Of a stretch of 64,000 nt of DNA, positions 11,174 through 22,866 are shown one piece after another (the first letter of the stretch is position 1; every line of letters starts with the position of its first letter). Source of the DNA: Pyrus communis (lineage: Eukaryota; Streptophyta; Magnoliopsida; Rosales; Rosaceae); assembly GCF_963583255.1 (NCBI RefSeq), contig NC_084807.1:18256572-18320571 (forward strand), given 5' to 3'. The notes under the pieces are model-generated. The model worked only from the letters and a program-made list of their open reading frames with translations, was not told the origin of the DNA and ran no database searches. A program made the translations under genes and the position numbers.

Positions 11174-12404
11174 TCAATAGACCGGTAATTTGTGCAGTTT
11201 ATTTAGTTATGTAGTTTTGGCATATTACAAGCCCAAAATTACTGCTAAAAATTAGCCGGAGAACGCAACAGCTAAACCGCTTGGAATTGCGGTGAAAGCT
11301 GAGGCTCTAATTTTTACAGTGTGGTTAGTTATCTCATGGAAGAAGTAATGGCTTATTTTTTTCTGATTTAATCTTTGAGTTAAAAGACTAGAATTCAGAT
11401 GTGCTGGAATGGCCACTGAAGGGTGATGTACATTGAAGAGTGGAGAGATTTAGAACAGAACAACCAGCCCTAATTATATGCGTGTGTGTGTGTGATGTAA
11501 ACTTAACAGTTAAATGTGATGACTCTGCAATGTCAATGTATGCTTTTATTTGTGACGCATTTTAAAATACTCGTCTCCATCTCTTTCATCACGTGATATT
11601 ATGGAATATTGAATAGATATGAACATAGCACGTGTCTAACTAGTTGCAGACAAGAAAACAAGTTTGTCATGCTCATGTCTAGCGACCAACGTGAGATGTA
11701 ACTGTTGAATAACATGAAAACTTTAGTATGACTTAATAATTGCGTAGCAACCATGGGTCTGTTGTCCTCATTTTTGTGTTTTCATTGTGTCTTCTTGTTA
11801 ATTTTTCGATACTTGTCCCAGTACTTAATCCACAGTTAAACTCTGAAGTTTTTTTATTTGGTAATTAAAAATTAAAGAACAAAACTAAAAAATACAATGA
11901 AATACGGGAGCGTATTCTTAATCAAAATCAATCTCCTTCTCGATTCTCATCTCTTAAACCCTATCTGAGTGAGGAGGATTATTATAGCGGGTGAAGGATC
12001 AGACTTCTTGCAATTCGTACAATTGAAATCGGAGAACCCGTGGTGGTTATGGTTAGGGCCACCATTATTTGATGCGACTCTAAGTTATTGGGCTTTTGTT
12101 AGATCAATTGGACCAGCTATTGTTGTTGTTATCTATTAGGCTCATTACATATGTAATACCATTAAACTTGTTTACATCTCAAACCCTAGCTATTTTTTGG
12201 TGTATTTAAACCCCTTTTATGACGTAAAGAGAGACTAGGAATGAAGATAGGAATTTACTTTGATTTCTTTTCCATTTTCTGCTTTTACTTTCTTGCAATT
12301 TTCCTTTTATCATGTCTGATCCTATTATTGTTTCCGGCAAAGCGCTTGCAGAGGTCATCATTAGACTACATTGCAAGGTTCATATAAGTTTCAGATTTGT
12401 ATAT
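11174..12404. other. 3' UTR of GBF and intergenic spacer
   Basis: The first few hundred bases are the likely GBF 3' UTR, with a short GT repeat at 11482-11493. No gene is recognised in the remainder. Confidence 0.45.
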
Positions 12405-12838
12405 GGGAAATTTTATTTGAACCCACAGTTCTTACCTCTACACCCAACTAAATAAATTTATCTACCAAACTTCCAAATTTGTCCTTGAATAAATAAAAAT
12501 GAAAAACTAATTTTATAACCCTAAAACACAAACAACAATAATCTCTCTACACCCTTTTTATTTAATCCAGTGAACACAACCCTTTTTATAGAGAGAGAAA
12601 AAAAAAAGTGTAAGGGGATGGTGGGTGTCGACAATTTTGGAGAAGGGTTGCTGGCGTTAGGGTTAGATTCATCGGATTAGATAAAATGGGTGTAGAGAGA
12701 GAAATTTTTTATGTTTGTGTTTGGGTTTATAAAATTGTTTCTTCTTCCTTATTTATTTAAGGGTGAATATGGAAGTTTGGTAGACAATTTTTTCTAGTTA
12801 GGTGTAAAAATAAGATGGTTGGGTTCAAATAAAATTTC
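12405..12838. mobile_element. MITE-like element, TIR family 'AAATTTTATTTGAACCC'
   Basis: The left end GGGAAATTTTATTTGAACCC pairs with a right end whose complement begins GAAATTTTATTTGAACCCAA. The similarity continues for about 90 bp through ACACCYAACT and CTACCAAACTTCCA. The interior is non-coding. Related ends appear at 14691-15209 and 15236-16686, so this is a local family. Confidence 0.7.
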
Positions 12839-12970
12839 TTTTTGTACAATTAATTTGGAGCAGATCGAACTGTCTACTTTACTGGGTGGGATTGAGTAGG
12901 AAAATGGAGGGTTAGGTAAATTATCGAAAGGGCAATTGGCTGAAGCTCACTCCTTCTCTGTCAATTAAGA

Positions 12971-13685
12971 GGTATTGTTGGTTTACCCCTTTAAACTTGT
13001 ATTGTAACATCCCACATCGCCCAGGGGAGTGATCCTTAAATGTATATTCCCATCCCTACCTAGCACGAGGCCTTTTAGGAGCTCACTGGCTTCGGGTTCC
13101 GTAGGAACTCCGAAGTTAAGCGAGAAGGGGGCTAGAGCAATCCCATGATGGGTGACCCACTGGGAAGTTGCTCGTGAGTTCCCAAAAACAAAACCGTAAG
13201 GGAATGGTAAGCCCAAAGCGGACAATATCGTGCTACGGTGGTGGAGCGGGCCCGGGAAGTGTTCCGCCCCGGGCCGGGATGTGACATGTATAGAACTGTC
13301 AAACTTTAATTTTAACTAATTACCCTCTAAACTTGTAAAATTAGCCAATTTCTCTTTAAACTTTACTTTTAACCGATTACCTTCTAAACTTTTATAAATA
13401 TCTAATTCTCCCGTTGGCGTTAGATTTTTAAAACTTTCATTCAATTTCTTATCCACTAAATTTTTCCCTATTTTTGCCCTCATACAGTGGTCAGGTGTTG
13501 TTCTCATGATCAAAATGGATGAAAATTTGGCTATTTATAAAAGTTCAGGAGGGTAATTAGCTAAAATTAAAGTTCAAGGGAGAAATTGGTTAATTATAAA
13601 AGTTCAAGGGGATAATTAGCTAAAATTAAAGTTCATATGAGAAATTAAGTTGTATTCAAGTTCGGGGCAAATCGACAAATATGCC
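12971..13685. mobile_element. inverted-repeat element interrupted by a Cassandra solo LTR
   Basis: The left arm (12971-13002 plus 13292-13410) and right arm (about 13520-13685) are inverted copies, each holding alternating 'TTTAATTTTARCTAATTACC' and 'AAACTTGTAAAATTAGCC' type units. The outer ends are GGTATTGTTGGTTTACCCC and, complemented, GGCATATTTGTCGATTTGCC. The arms together would fold into a long imperfect hairpin. It belongs to the widespread plant class of hairpin MITEs. No target duplication was found. Confidence 0.55.
13003..13286 (+). mobile_element. Cassandra TRIM, solo LTR
   Basis: A 284-bp LTR starts TGTAACATCCCACATCGCCC and ends GGGATGTGACA. It is flanked by a perfect 5-bp duplication, TGTAT (12998-13002 and 13287-13291). 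Positions about 13097-13186 are derived from 5S rRNA: GGAACTCCGAAGTTAAGCG, then GATGGGTGACCCACTGGGAA, matching the plant 5S gene's promoter and core. A 5S-derived segment inside the LTR is the diagnostic of Cassandra. A single LTR with intact target duplication indicates LTR-LTR recombination after insertion. Confidence 0.92.
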
Positions 13686-13723
13686 ATCAATTAATGCCAT
13701 AATTCCTGAATATGAGAATTTTG

Positions 13724-14596
13724 TTTTTTTTTTTTAACACACGATATCTACACTAAATGTCACATCCCAGCTCGGGCCCCCACCACATCCCGGGCCTGAC
13801 TCCACCGTAGCACGATATTGTCTGCTTTGGGCCCAGACCACGCATTCACAATTTTGTTTCTGAGAACTCACATGAGAACTTCCTAGTGGGTCACCCATCG
13901 TGGGAATGCTCTTACCCGAACTCGCTTAACTTCGGAGTTCCGATGGAACCTGAAGTCAGTGAGTTTTCAAAAGGGCTCGTGCTATGTAGATATAGGAATA
14001 TACATATAAGGTTTACGTGATCCACTCCCCTAGGCGATGTGGGATGTTACAATCCACCTCCCTTAGGGGCCCAACATCCTCGTCGGCACACTTGCCCAGG
14101 GATTGGCTCTGATACCAAATTGTCACATCCCGGCCCAAGCCCCCACCACATCTCGGCCCCGACTCCACCGAAGCATGATATTGTCCGCTTTGGGCCTTGA
14201 CCACGCCCTCATGGTTTTGTTTCTGGAAACTCACACGAGAACTTCCTAGTGGGTCACCCATCATGGGAATGCTCTCACCCGAACTCACTTAACTTCGGAG
14301 TTCCGATGGAACCCAAAGTCAGTGAGTTCCCAAAAAGTCTTGTGCTAGGTAGAGATGAGAATATACATATAAAGCTTACATGATCCACTCCCCTATGCGA
14401 TGAGGGATGTTACACTAAAGGGATGGTGGGAATGACTAAGCATCATAATGAGCTAGCAATAATATGGTTCAAATTTGCATTTGGCGAGAATCAAACCTAA
14501 GACCTTTCACTTAACACCACTTACCAGTTAAGAGAAATACCACTAGACCACTTACCAGTTAAGATGAATACCATTAGACCGTAGTATTAAGTGGCA
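13724..14596 (-). mobile_element. tRNA-derived SINE split by a Cassandra element
   Basis: The same family as the SINE at 2681-2843. Its tail is at 13724-13757 (T run, then AACACACGATATCTACACTA). The body resumes at 14420 after the Cassandra insertion. The tRNA-like head contains a partial tandem duplication of about 33 bp: CACTTACCAGTTAAG followed by GAATACCA-TAGACC occurs twice, at about 14518-14551 and 14552-14583. Confidence 0.7.
13758..14414 (-). mobile_element. Cassandra TRIM, complete (LTR-internal-LTR)
   Basis: Two 294-bp LTRs (13758-14051 and 14121-14414) flank a 69-bp interior. A perfect 5-bp duplication, CTAAA, lies at 13753-13757 and 14415-14419. On the minus strand the interior starts with ATTTGGTATCAGAGCCAAT, the primer-binding site for initiator tRNA-Met, and ends with the polypurine tract CCCCTAAGGGAGGTGGAT. 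Each LTR carries the 5S rRNA-derived block. There is no coding capacity, as expected for this non-autonomous family. It inserted into a SINE. Confidence 0.95.
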
Positions 14597-14690
14597 TGAA
14601 GATAAGTGTTTTTATATCACCTTTTTGCGTTTTTATTTTTGCTTTTTAAACATTATTGGATACTTGGAAGACCCGAAGATATTAGAAAAC

Positions 14691-15209
14691 AAAAAATTTA
14701 TTTCAACCCTATAACATTTCTCTACACCAATTTATTGTCCACACTTGTATTACTTTTAATTAAACTATCAATATCTTTTTAAACTCAAATTTTCTACCTA
14801 AATTACCCTCATAAAACCAATTTAAATCTCATATATGTTTGTGCTATAATTAATATGATTTTGAAAAGTAAACCTTAAAAAAATTGAAAACAAACGAAAA
14901 ATACTTGCATAAATTGCGTCGTACCTTAGTTGAAGGATTCAAAACTTCAAAATCATTATGGGTAAAAAAGATCTTGCTTATTTTTACTAAAGCATCTTTG
15001 GGTTTTAGCTAGGATGAACATAAAATAAAGATTGCGTAATGGTAGGATTTGATTATTGGGTTTGGGATTTTTTATAAGTTTTAGTTTTCTTGTATATTTC
15101 ATCTTGTACTTGATAGTAGTATGCAATAGGGGTAAAAAAGATAATTTAGATTTAAAATTTAAGTTGAACGTAGAGAAAAGCTATATGGGTTTAAATAAAA
15201 TATCCCTTA
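14691..15209. mobile_element. MITE-like element (related to 12405-12838)
   Basis: The left end AAAATTTATTTCAACCCTAT, with TTTCTCTACACC further in, is matched by a right end whose complement reads ATATTTTATTTAAACCCATA and TTTTCTCTACG. The repeats are degenerate but collinear. The interior is AT-rich with no protein similarity; an open frame at 15056-15286 runs past its edge and is not convincing. Confidence 0.5.
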
Positions 15210-15235
15210 AAAATATTTCCATACTATTGAGATTT

Positions 15236-16686
15236 GGGAAATTTTATTTGAATCCATATCTCACTTTACACCAACTTGGAATTTAAATGTGAATTGTCTT
15301 TTTTACCTTATTGTATAACTACCATAAAGTATAAGATGAAATTAACACTTAAACTAAAATTTATCAATATACCCACACCTAATAATCAAACCCTAACCAT
15401 TACATAATCTTTCTTCGATCTATTCTAGCTAAAACCTAAGACGCTCTCATAGAGAAAAGCAAGCTCTTTTTAATGGATGGATGGTGATTTTGAAATTTTG
15501 CATCCTCCGATTAATATATGGTTCGATTTATGCAAGTTTTTTAAATTTGATTTTAGTTATTTGTTTAGGGTTTAGTAGTACGTATTGCCTGCAAAAAAGA
15601 AACCCAAGTTTGTGTGCTAAACAAAAGAAAGAAAAAAGGGATTTATGCCCTAGCTTTTGCCGTGAGAAAGAGGGGGAGTTAAACGAATAAGGGTCTTTGA
15701 TTGGTGGGGTTATGCTAAAATTAAGCTTGCATCCATGCGATGTTCCATGGGGTGCATGCTTCATTCCAACGTGTTTTTTTTGTGTAAATAAAAAATGGTT
15801 CTTGATTGGTGGGTTTAATTCTCACCAGTTCTTATTAATTTCGATTTTGATTTCTATTGAATTATGAAGAATTGAAGGGAAAGACAACAAACTTGTCGGA
15901 AGGAGAAAACGTCAATGGAGAGAGAAAATATGCTTTGATTTTGGGTTTTTATTCCTTAAAAGGGTGAACTGCCAATTTAGTCCTTGAACTATCACTGCAG
16001 TGAAAATTAGGTTCCTGAATTATTTTTTCGATAAAATCAGTCCCTTAATTCATTACAAGCTGCTTTATGTTCAACGCTTTTTATTCAATTTTTTTTCCAT
16101 TTAAAGTCATAACACATTATAGAGGGTAATACTGTCATTTCATCGCCTATAAGCGCTTCAAGTTGCATATAGATTGTGGACATAGTGTCTAATGTACTAT
16201 CCAAAGTTAACTTCATACACTATTTCTTAGAAAAAAAAAAGTCCTTAAACTTGTGAAAACTACCAACCCACCTTACAAAGTGTATTACATGCAAGTCATG
16301 TGAGTTTAATTGACGAAAAATTTAATAAAATAGCTTCAAATCTAATATTAGGAATGTAATTGGCAAATTTTTGTAGTTTAGGACTGATTTTTCTTAAAAA
16401 GTAATTTAGGGACTTAATTTTCACTCAGATGATAATTCATGGACACTTTGTCATCTTACAGTTTAATTTCAAAGTGAGACTCTTTGTCATCTCACAGTTT
16501 AATATCAATTCATGTGATAACAATATAAAACATTGTGCCAAAAAACATGAGGTAACAAAGAGTTTATGATAAGTTCCAATTTTAAGAATTAAAATCTGCA
16601 GTTCACTCAGATGATAATTCAAGAATTAAAACTGGAGAGCAAATTTGATGTAGAATGAAGTTATACAGATTCAAATAAAATTTCTC
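15236..16686. mobile_element. MITE-like element of the same family, carrying inserts
   Basis: It starts GGGAAATTTTATTTGAATCC and ends (complement) GAGAAATTTTATTTGAATCT. This is far longer than its relatives because a second TIR element (15966-16455) and a further duplicated segment lie inside it. An open frame at 15481-15690 is not recognisable. Confidence 0.45.
15966..16455. mobile_element. nested TIR element
   Basis: The left end GAACTGCCAATTTAGTCCTT runs on to CAGTGAAAATTAGG. The right end, complemented, reads GATGACAAAGTGTCCATGAA running on to GAGTGAAAATTAAG. The arms are about 75 bp and imperfect, and the body is non-coding. Confidence 0.5.
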
Positions 16687-17500
16687 TTGATATTTTCATT
16701 ATTATAAAAAAAAATAGTAGTACATCCATAGAGAACAGATTGGGGCAGAGATTTGCTCAATACTCTTTTAACAAACAGATGGGGAGAAAAAAGTGAAGAT
16801 TGGCTTTGAGAAAGCTGAAGACAAAAATTGTACAAGATTAATGGTGTTGTTACTGCATATATTAGGAGAGTAGAGATTACGATTCAGATTGCTGACTTTT
16901 GCTAGAGTTTGAGATAGGGGCATCAAGAAGAAGGTTGACATATGCTCGCATATTTAATTGTATATTTGAGTTCTTTTTTAATTGTTAAATGCAAAAAAAA
17001 GAAAAAAAAAAAAAAAAAAAAGAAAAAAAAAAGAGGTTAACAAAGTTCTCTCAATTAAGTCATGAGACAATGTGTCAAAATATTAGCAAAGAGATACAAT
17101 GGAAACACATAAATGAAGACAGCTGACCTAAGACCATACACACCAGTGTTGTGGTTACATTAGAAATTTATTCCTTATAAAGCATGTCTCAAGTACATAG
17201 CGAGGTTACAATCATACTAAAAATTTCTCCTTTATAAAGCACATGTCTAATGTTTCATTTACATGTGATGATTTGGATGATTCATAATGCATAAGGGGAG
17301 TGGGAATTCAGTCCATTGAAATGTCAAAGAACTATCTTAAAATTGGAACTCATCATAAACTCTTTGTTACCTCATGTTTTTTTGGCACAATGTCTTATCA
17401 TAAACTTTTTGTTACCTCATGTTTTTTGGCACAATGTTTTATATTGTTATCACATGAATTGATATTAAACTGTGAGATGACACAGAGTCTCACTTTGAAA
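16467..17500. repeat. pair of inverted ~120-165 bp copies
   Basis: The segment 16467-16588 (TTTCAAAGTGAGACTC to GTTCCAATTTTAAG) recurs inverted at 17336-17500. The right copy additionally holds a tandem duplication of about 40 bp (CATAAAC-TTTGTTACCTCATG twice). Between the copies are non-coding sequence and an A-rich stretch at 16993-17033. This may be a foldback element or a copied insertion (see the findings). Confidence 0.55.
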
Positions 17501-18040
17501 GAGTTTCTTTACCATTTTTCTTCAGTCAAAAAACAAAAAAAGGGAAGCGGACAAAGACGAAAGGTTGAACGTGGACCTGGACAAAAGGACACAAGTAAAG
17601 CAAAGACAATGTGGAATGAGAAAACATAATACCTTAGACGTAAACTAAAACGAGTTTCTTCCTGTCATTTGAGCCAAATGTATATCGATATTGAATTGAA
17701 AGCATCCTATTTTTGAATACTATGTGAAACTTTCACACATGCAACTCCTAGTTCAAGAGTCTTTTTATAACCTCCCTTTTTGCTTAATATGAAGAATTCT
17801 CCCTAATATTCTTTTTAGGGTAGAATTGTCACTACATCGTTAGCACATAATACATATAGTCCTCTTAATGAAGCTATTATAAGTATCGGTGATACTTAAA
17901 CGCAGAATTTCTCCCGACAAAGTAAAATCTCAAGAATATTAATCACAAGTCCTATTGCAACCACAAAATAAAAACAATTTGACAATATAATACAGTAATA
18001 CTCCGACTTGATTAATATATCGACCAACCATACAATTACT
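17501..18040. other. intergenic, no gene seen
   Basis: Spacer without recognisable coding sequence or repeats; only its first bases border the inverted copy ending at 17500. Confidence 0.4.
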
Positions 18041-18044
18041 ACTG

Positions 18045-18563
18045 TCCAATGTTTTAAAAGACGCGCTCTGAGGCGCGCCTAGACGGCTTTGGAGGCGGGG
18101 CAGGAGTGATAACGCCTCTGCCCAGTGGGAGTGGGGGAAAACTTGCCGAGGTGTGGTCGAGGCGAGACTATGCGGCTGAGGCGCGCCTAAAGGCGGTTGG
18201 CGGGTGTTCCTAGATCCATCCGCGACCCAAAATCGAAATAGAATGCTCTGTTTTCAGGCTCTGCCATCTGGGTTTAGGGTTGCAGGTGTGCGGCGTCTTC
18301 ACGAGGAAGACGACCGCGAAGAAGAAGACGGAATTTTTTTCTTTTTTTTTAAAGACTTGGTCCAAAACGACGTCGTTTTGGCCAAGTCTGTTTTTCTTTT
18401 ATTTTTAAAACCCCAAGAGTCCCTGTTTGCTCTGTTTTTCTCACCTGTTTCCTCTGTTTTTCTCACTTGTCCCCTATTATTTAAGGTCTCGTAAGGCTTC
18501 GCCTCACGCCTAGGCCGGGCTATCCCTCGGACGCCTTGCCCACGCCTCACGCTTTTAATACAT
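18045..18563. repeat. GC-rich element with weak terminal inverted repeats
   Basis: The segment starts CCAATGTTTTAAAAGACGCG and its complement from the other end starts CAATGTATTAAAAGCGTGAG. Both arms continue with 'GGCG' and 'GCCT' rich sequence (GAGGCGCGCCTAGACGG and GCGTGAGGCGAAGCC). Its base composition contrasts sharply with the AT-rich flanks. A 'TTTTAAAAGRCG' start with GAGGCG runs recalls a common plant MITE type. I found no convincing target duplication. Confidence 0.45.
18362..18381. promoter_or_regulatory. perfect 20-bp palindrome with ACGT core
   Basis: CCAAAACGACGTCGTTTTGG is an exact self-complement centred on an ACGT core. It lies inside the GC-rich element about 1.4 kb upstream of the epimerase start. 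A regulatory role is only a possibility. Confidence 0.4.
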
Positions 18564-19747
18564 TGCTACCGTCTCATAAAAATCATTCATCTTGCTCACT
18601 AGAACCACCTCAATATATCCAAATTAATGTCAAAATCCTTGGCCAAAAGCAAACTCAACACCCCACAATAAACATAGGAGGACACAAATGCTGTCATTTT
18701 CAGTTCATATTCAAAGTTGGCACTCACTGGATCAAAAAAGAGCTGCCGAGGTTGGTAAGGTCCAAATAAATGGCTTCTCAAACATTTAAAACTGCATGGT
18801 CTCCATCTCAAACTTGGACCCTCAAACTTCCGTTCTATTTACTTTATAAACATTGACCGCTCGTACGGTGTTCATGTACTTCTCGTAGCTCCACGTCCCT
18901 ACTCCTTCCTACCAGGTCTCTGCAAAAAACCACTGTTTTTTTTTTTTTCTTCCCATTATCTTCAAACATATTTCCTTTTTTTTTTTTTATTCACTTCCTT
19001 CTCATTCTCCCATGATGTTGCCCCCTACACTTTTGTTTTGGTCTTTTAATTTTAATTTATTTCTTTTCGGTTCCTTAGCTTCTGTTATTAATACCAAATT
19101 CGAGACACTGAATGCTTCCTAGGAAAAAGGGTTGCCTTTGCACTTAGACATTTACTCAGTTTTGGTGTTTGTTCAAGGTATTGTTTGTGCATTGTTTAAT
19201 TTGCAAGTTAAGAGAGGCTTCTGCCTTAAAGTTTAATTAAAAACTTAAGGCTTTTAAGGTTGCTTCGAGTAATTAAGGACTGAATTCCTTTTTGTTTTCA
19301 ATTTTCCTTTGATGGGTTTTTCGAAAAAGGCATGTTACAGTTGAGAATTTGGTTTTATTCCTTTTTATGAGTGTTTAATTCAAAGTTCCACAGAAGTAAG
19401 GCTGCACAAATTTGGATTTTTTAGCCCTTTTCTTTTACATTCAATTGATTGTATGAATTTTAGGTGGGTGTTGGAGGTTTGCTGTGCAGCTGCCAAGTTT
19501 CACTTCTTGGGTTTTCTGGATTTGGGGTTTTGGTGCTTTAATGACACTTTAAGAGGCATTAGCATCTTGGGGTTGTAAAAGTTGAGATTTTGTAGATCTG
19601 AGGAGTAATGGTAGTTGCGTTTCTCTTTTAATGTAAAAGATTACTGCTTTTTCACAAGTTTAGGTGTTTGGTTAAGTTTAGATCTTTGATTGTGTCACTG
19701 GGACTTGTTGAGTTGGGAGACGTAGAATTCTGCTTGTTTTTTACAAA
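18564..19747 (+). other. upstream region and probable leader of the epimerase gene
   Basis: There is no coding exon here. A pyrimidine-rich part (18940-19030) precedes a possible UTR exon that ends at the donor TTCAAG|gtattg near 19177. The leader therefore probably contains an intron, but its 3' end is not obvious. Confidence 0.4.
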
Positions 19748-22443
19748 ATGGGGCATTCAGCAGCAGAATGGGAACATAGGGCAGCCATTGAGATTACAAA
19801 AGATAGGAATGGGGTAGAACAGGTGGTGCTTCAGAACCAACAAGGGGCTTCAGCACGGGTGAGATTCGAGAATCTCTTCTTTTCGCCATTGATTAAGTTT
19901 CCGAAGGCTATGAATTTGGAGTTTGTCCTCAAATTGTTACTTCATATACCATGTTGATTTCTGTATTAGTAGGGTTCTTAATGATTTCTCTTGTGATAAT
20001 ATAGGTTAGCTTACATGGAGGACATGTCACTTCGTGGAGGAATAAGCACGGCGAAGAACTCCTGTTCACTAGTAGCAAGGTATAACTTTCCACTTCCTAT
20101 TGTATATATTTTCCATCCATTTGTTTATTTTGTACAATTTTGTGGCTGTTATAGTTGAGAGCATTTGATTTCGTCTTTTATCGTGGCACGGATGCTGTTC
20201 TATGTTTTATAAACGTTGTTTGTCTAATTATTCAGACAAGTAATCACAAGATATGTATGGAACCAGCTTTCAAGGGTTATATCATTTTCCAGGTCAAACT
20301 GAAGTTTTCAATTCATATGACTTGGTTGAATGGTGAAGAACTAATATTCTCCGTACAATGGAGACTGGACGTAGAAGTAAAACTGGGTTGACTGAGTACT
20401 CTGCTTTAGGATAGTCTAATTTGTGCTAGTTCATAGTTTATAACGAGTTTGAATCAGATTTCCGGTTGGATCAGAACTTCAACTGCATTTTATGTTTTAT
20501 GCAAAGTTATGTCCTCATACATAACACGGGAGACTTTGCAGCCGATATTTGGCATAATGCAGTCACCGTTACACGAGTAGTTTAATGCATATCTTACCTA
20601 CTTGAGATATGGATAATAGATTCTTTTTCATCAATCATAGACAATCTCCAAGCCCCCAAAAGCGATGCGAGGAGGAATTGTCATTTGTTTCCCACAGGTA
20701 TTATCAATTATTCCTGTATAAACTATCCTTTTAAAATGATATAAAAACTGAAAACTCTAACTAATGCTTTTACTTAATCCTTTTTGAAGTTTGGGAACTG
20801 TGGATTGCTAGAACAACATGGTTTTGCGAGGAATAAGGTGTGGGCAATTGATGATAATCCTGAAATGCGTCAACCACACGATTCCAATGGAAAATCCTTC
20901 ATTGATCTACTACTTAAACCATCTGAAAATGACCTGAGGTGTTGGCCACATAGGTATGAGCTTGGATGCAGTATTCTTAGATAAAACTACAATAAGTTCT
21001 CTCATTAGGTAAAGGGGACAAACACCTCGTTTCCTGTCGATTGAAGTTTGTATGGTCTATTTTTTCACAAAATGCAAATCCTAGATAATTTTTTTCTCGT
21101 TTCTTTGTTTCCTATGCAGTTTTGAGTTTCGACTTAGGGTGTCTCTTGCAACAAATGGAGATCTGAACCTGACATCACGAGTTAGAAATGTGAACGGCAA
21201 GCCATTTAGTTTCTCCTTTGCCTACCACACTTATTTTTCGGTTTCTGACATAAGGTATGTAGCTATTATTGTTGAATTCACAATCATCTGCCTTCTGGCT
21301 GTTGCATATTTGCTTCCATTATTGGCGTGCGATATGATTTTTTAATGTGAAAATGACTTCTGTCCATAGTGAGGTGAGGATAGAGGGGCTGGAGACACTT
21401 GACTACTTAGACAACCTTCGCGAAAGAAAATGCTTTACAGAACAAGGAGACGCCATAACATTTGAGTCTGAGGCATGTTTCTTATGCATATGAAATTGCT
21501 TTTACATATAATGCAGGAAGTTGAAGTCCGTGAATATGGTGAAGTCTTTGCACAAAGTCTGTGAAAAGTTTATCCCATACGTTCACTTCGTCCATTGTCT
21601 CACTCATTTTGTTTCTAAAATTTTGAGTCAAATTTGAAGGTAATTCGGAAACAATTGGAGTTGGCATTTGGCAACAAGTCATTAATTGATTTCTGCATAT
21701 GGTGATATTAATTGTAAGCGGTATGGAAGAATAAGTAGTATTCAACCTCCCAGAACAGTATTATATTCATAATGTTTCTTCCAAACTCATTCAGTCTCGA
21801 CTTTCTAATTTTTTGGAAATAATTATTAGCTAATTTTTGCTTTTCTTGCTAGCAGTGTTGATGCAGTACGAGTTTTTGGCTTATAGAAACAAAAACTTTC
21901 CCCTTGCAGGTCAGTCGACTTTATCTAAGTTCGCCCAATGTAGTTGCAGTCCTTGATCATGAGAAAAAGCGAACATATGTAATCAGAAAGGAAGGACTAC
22001 CAGATGTTGGTAAGCAGGCACATATTTGATATTTTCACTCTTTTATACTTACGGAAAGTGAAATTCTTAGTGTTGTTATGTCAACCAGTACGATTGAAAA
22101 AAAATGGACTGTTGAAAAACTAAGCATATCACATTCACATGTTGAACATAAAGATGACTTCATGCGTGATCTTTCCGTTGCCCTCCAAGACATATGTTGT
22201 TGATACTGAATTTGGCTTTCTGTTTGCATTTTCATTTCCCCTCGCACAGTTGTTTGGAACCCGTGGGAGAAAAAGTCGAAATCTATGGTTGATTTTGGTG
22301 ACGTGGAGTACAAACAAATGCTTTGTGTGGATGGGGCAGCAATAGAGAAACCAACCACCTTGAAGCCAGGCGAGGAGTGGACAGGGCGACTGCAGCTCTC
22401 AGTTGTGCCTTCGAGCTTCTGTAGCGAGCACCTTGATCTTTAG
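19748..22443 (+). CDS. glucose-6-phosphate 1-epimerase
   Basis: Interconverts alpha and beta anomers of glucose 6-phosphate (EC 5.1.3.15; aldose-1-epimerase superfamily, YMR099c type). It is probably cytosolic, as no transit peptide is visible. Exons: 19748-19858, 20005-20079, 20641-20697, 20790-20953, 21120-21254, 21370-21472, 21910-22009, 22250-22443. They join in frame to 312 residues, the usual length. Landmarks are VSLHGGHVTSWRNKHGEELL, PPKAMRGGIVICFPQFG, the active-site region FSFAYHTYFSVSDI with His172, and the C-terminal CVDGAAIEKPTTLKPGEEW, which supplies the acidic residues expected at the catalytic site. It ends SSFCSEHLDL. The intron after exon 6 starts GC rather than GT (GAG|gcatgt); the frame demands this junction. 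The gene looks intact. Confidence 0.93.
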
Positions 22444-22803
22444 AAGGGAGGTTTTGGAAGACCAGTACAGATTATATATAGGGTAAGGTGCTTTGAGTTT
22501 ACGTAGTGCTAGGCCGCTAGCGGATACTGCAGAAGGGGTCAGTCCTGTTGTAGTTTGTTAAACTTGGATTCTTCGAACTAGGATCACAAAATGAAACACC
22601 GAGACCCGGCTTTCTATTAATTTTTTGTGAAAGAGTAGGAGGTGGTTTTCATTGTGCTATTAGCCCAAAGAATAACGTGTTATGTTATGCTACAGATGAT
22701 GAAGATGATGATCTCAGTGCAAAATTTGACAAATGATCATCAAAAAATGTTGAAAGGGAAAGTATAGCTTGGACAATTTCAATCAAGAAGATGTGAAATT
22801 AGA

Positions 22804-22841
<38 letters not shown>

Positions 22842-22866
22842 TGAACTTGAAACGGAAGCCACTCAA

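Noticed and set aside
13097..13186. 5S rRNA-like sequence (and similar blocks at all Cassandra loci)
   Set aside because: It lies inside LTRs bounded by TG...CA and 5-bp target duplications, lacks the true 5S ends and is diverged, so it is the 5S-derived part of Cassandra and not an rRNA gene.
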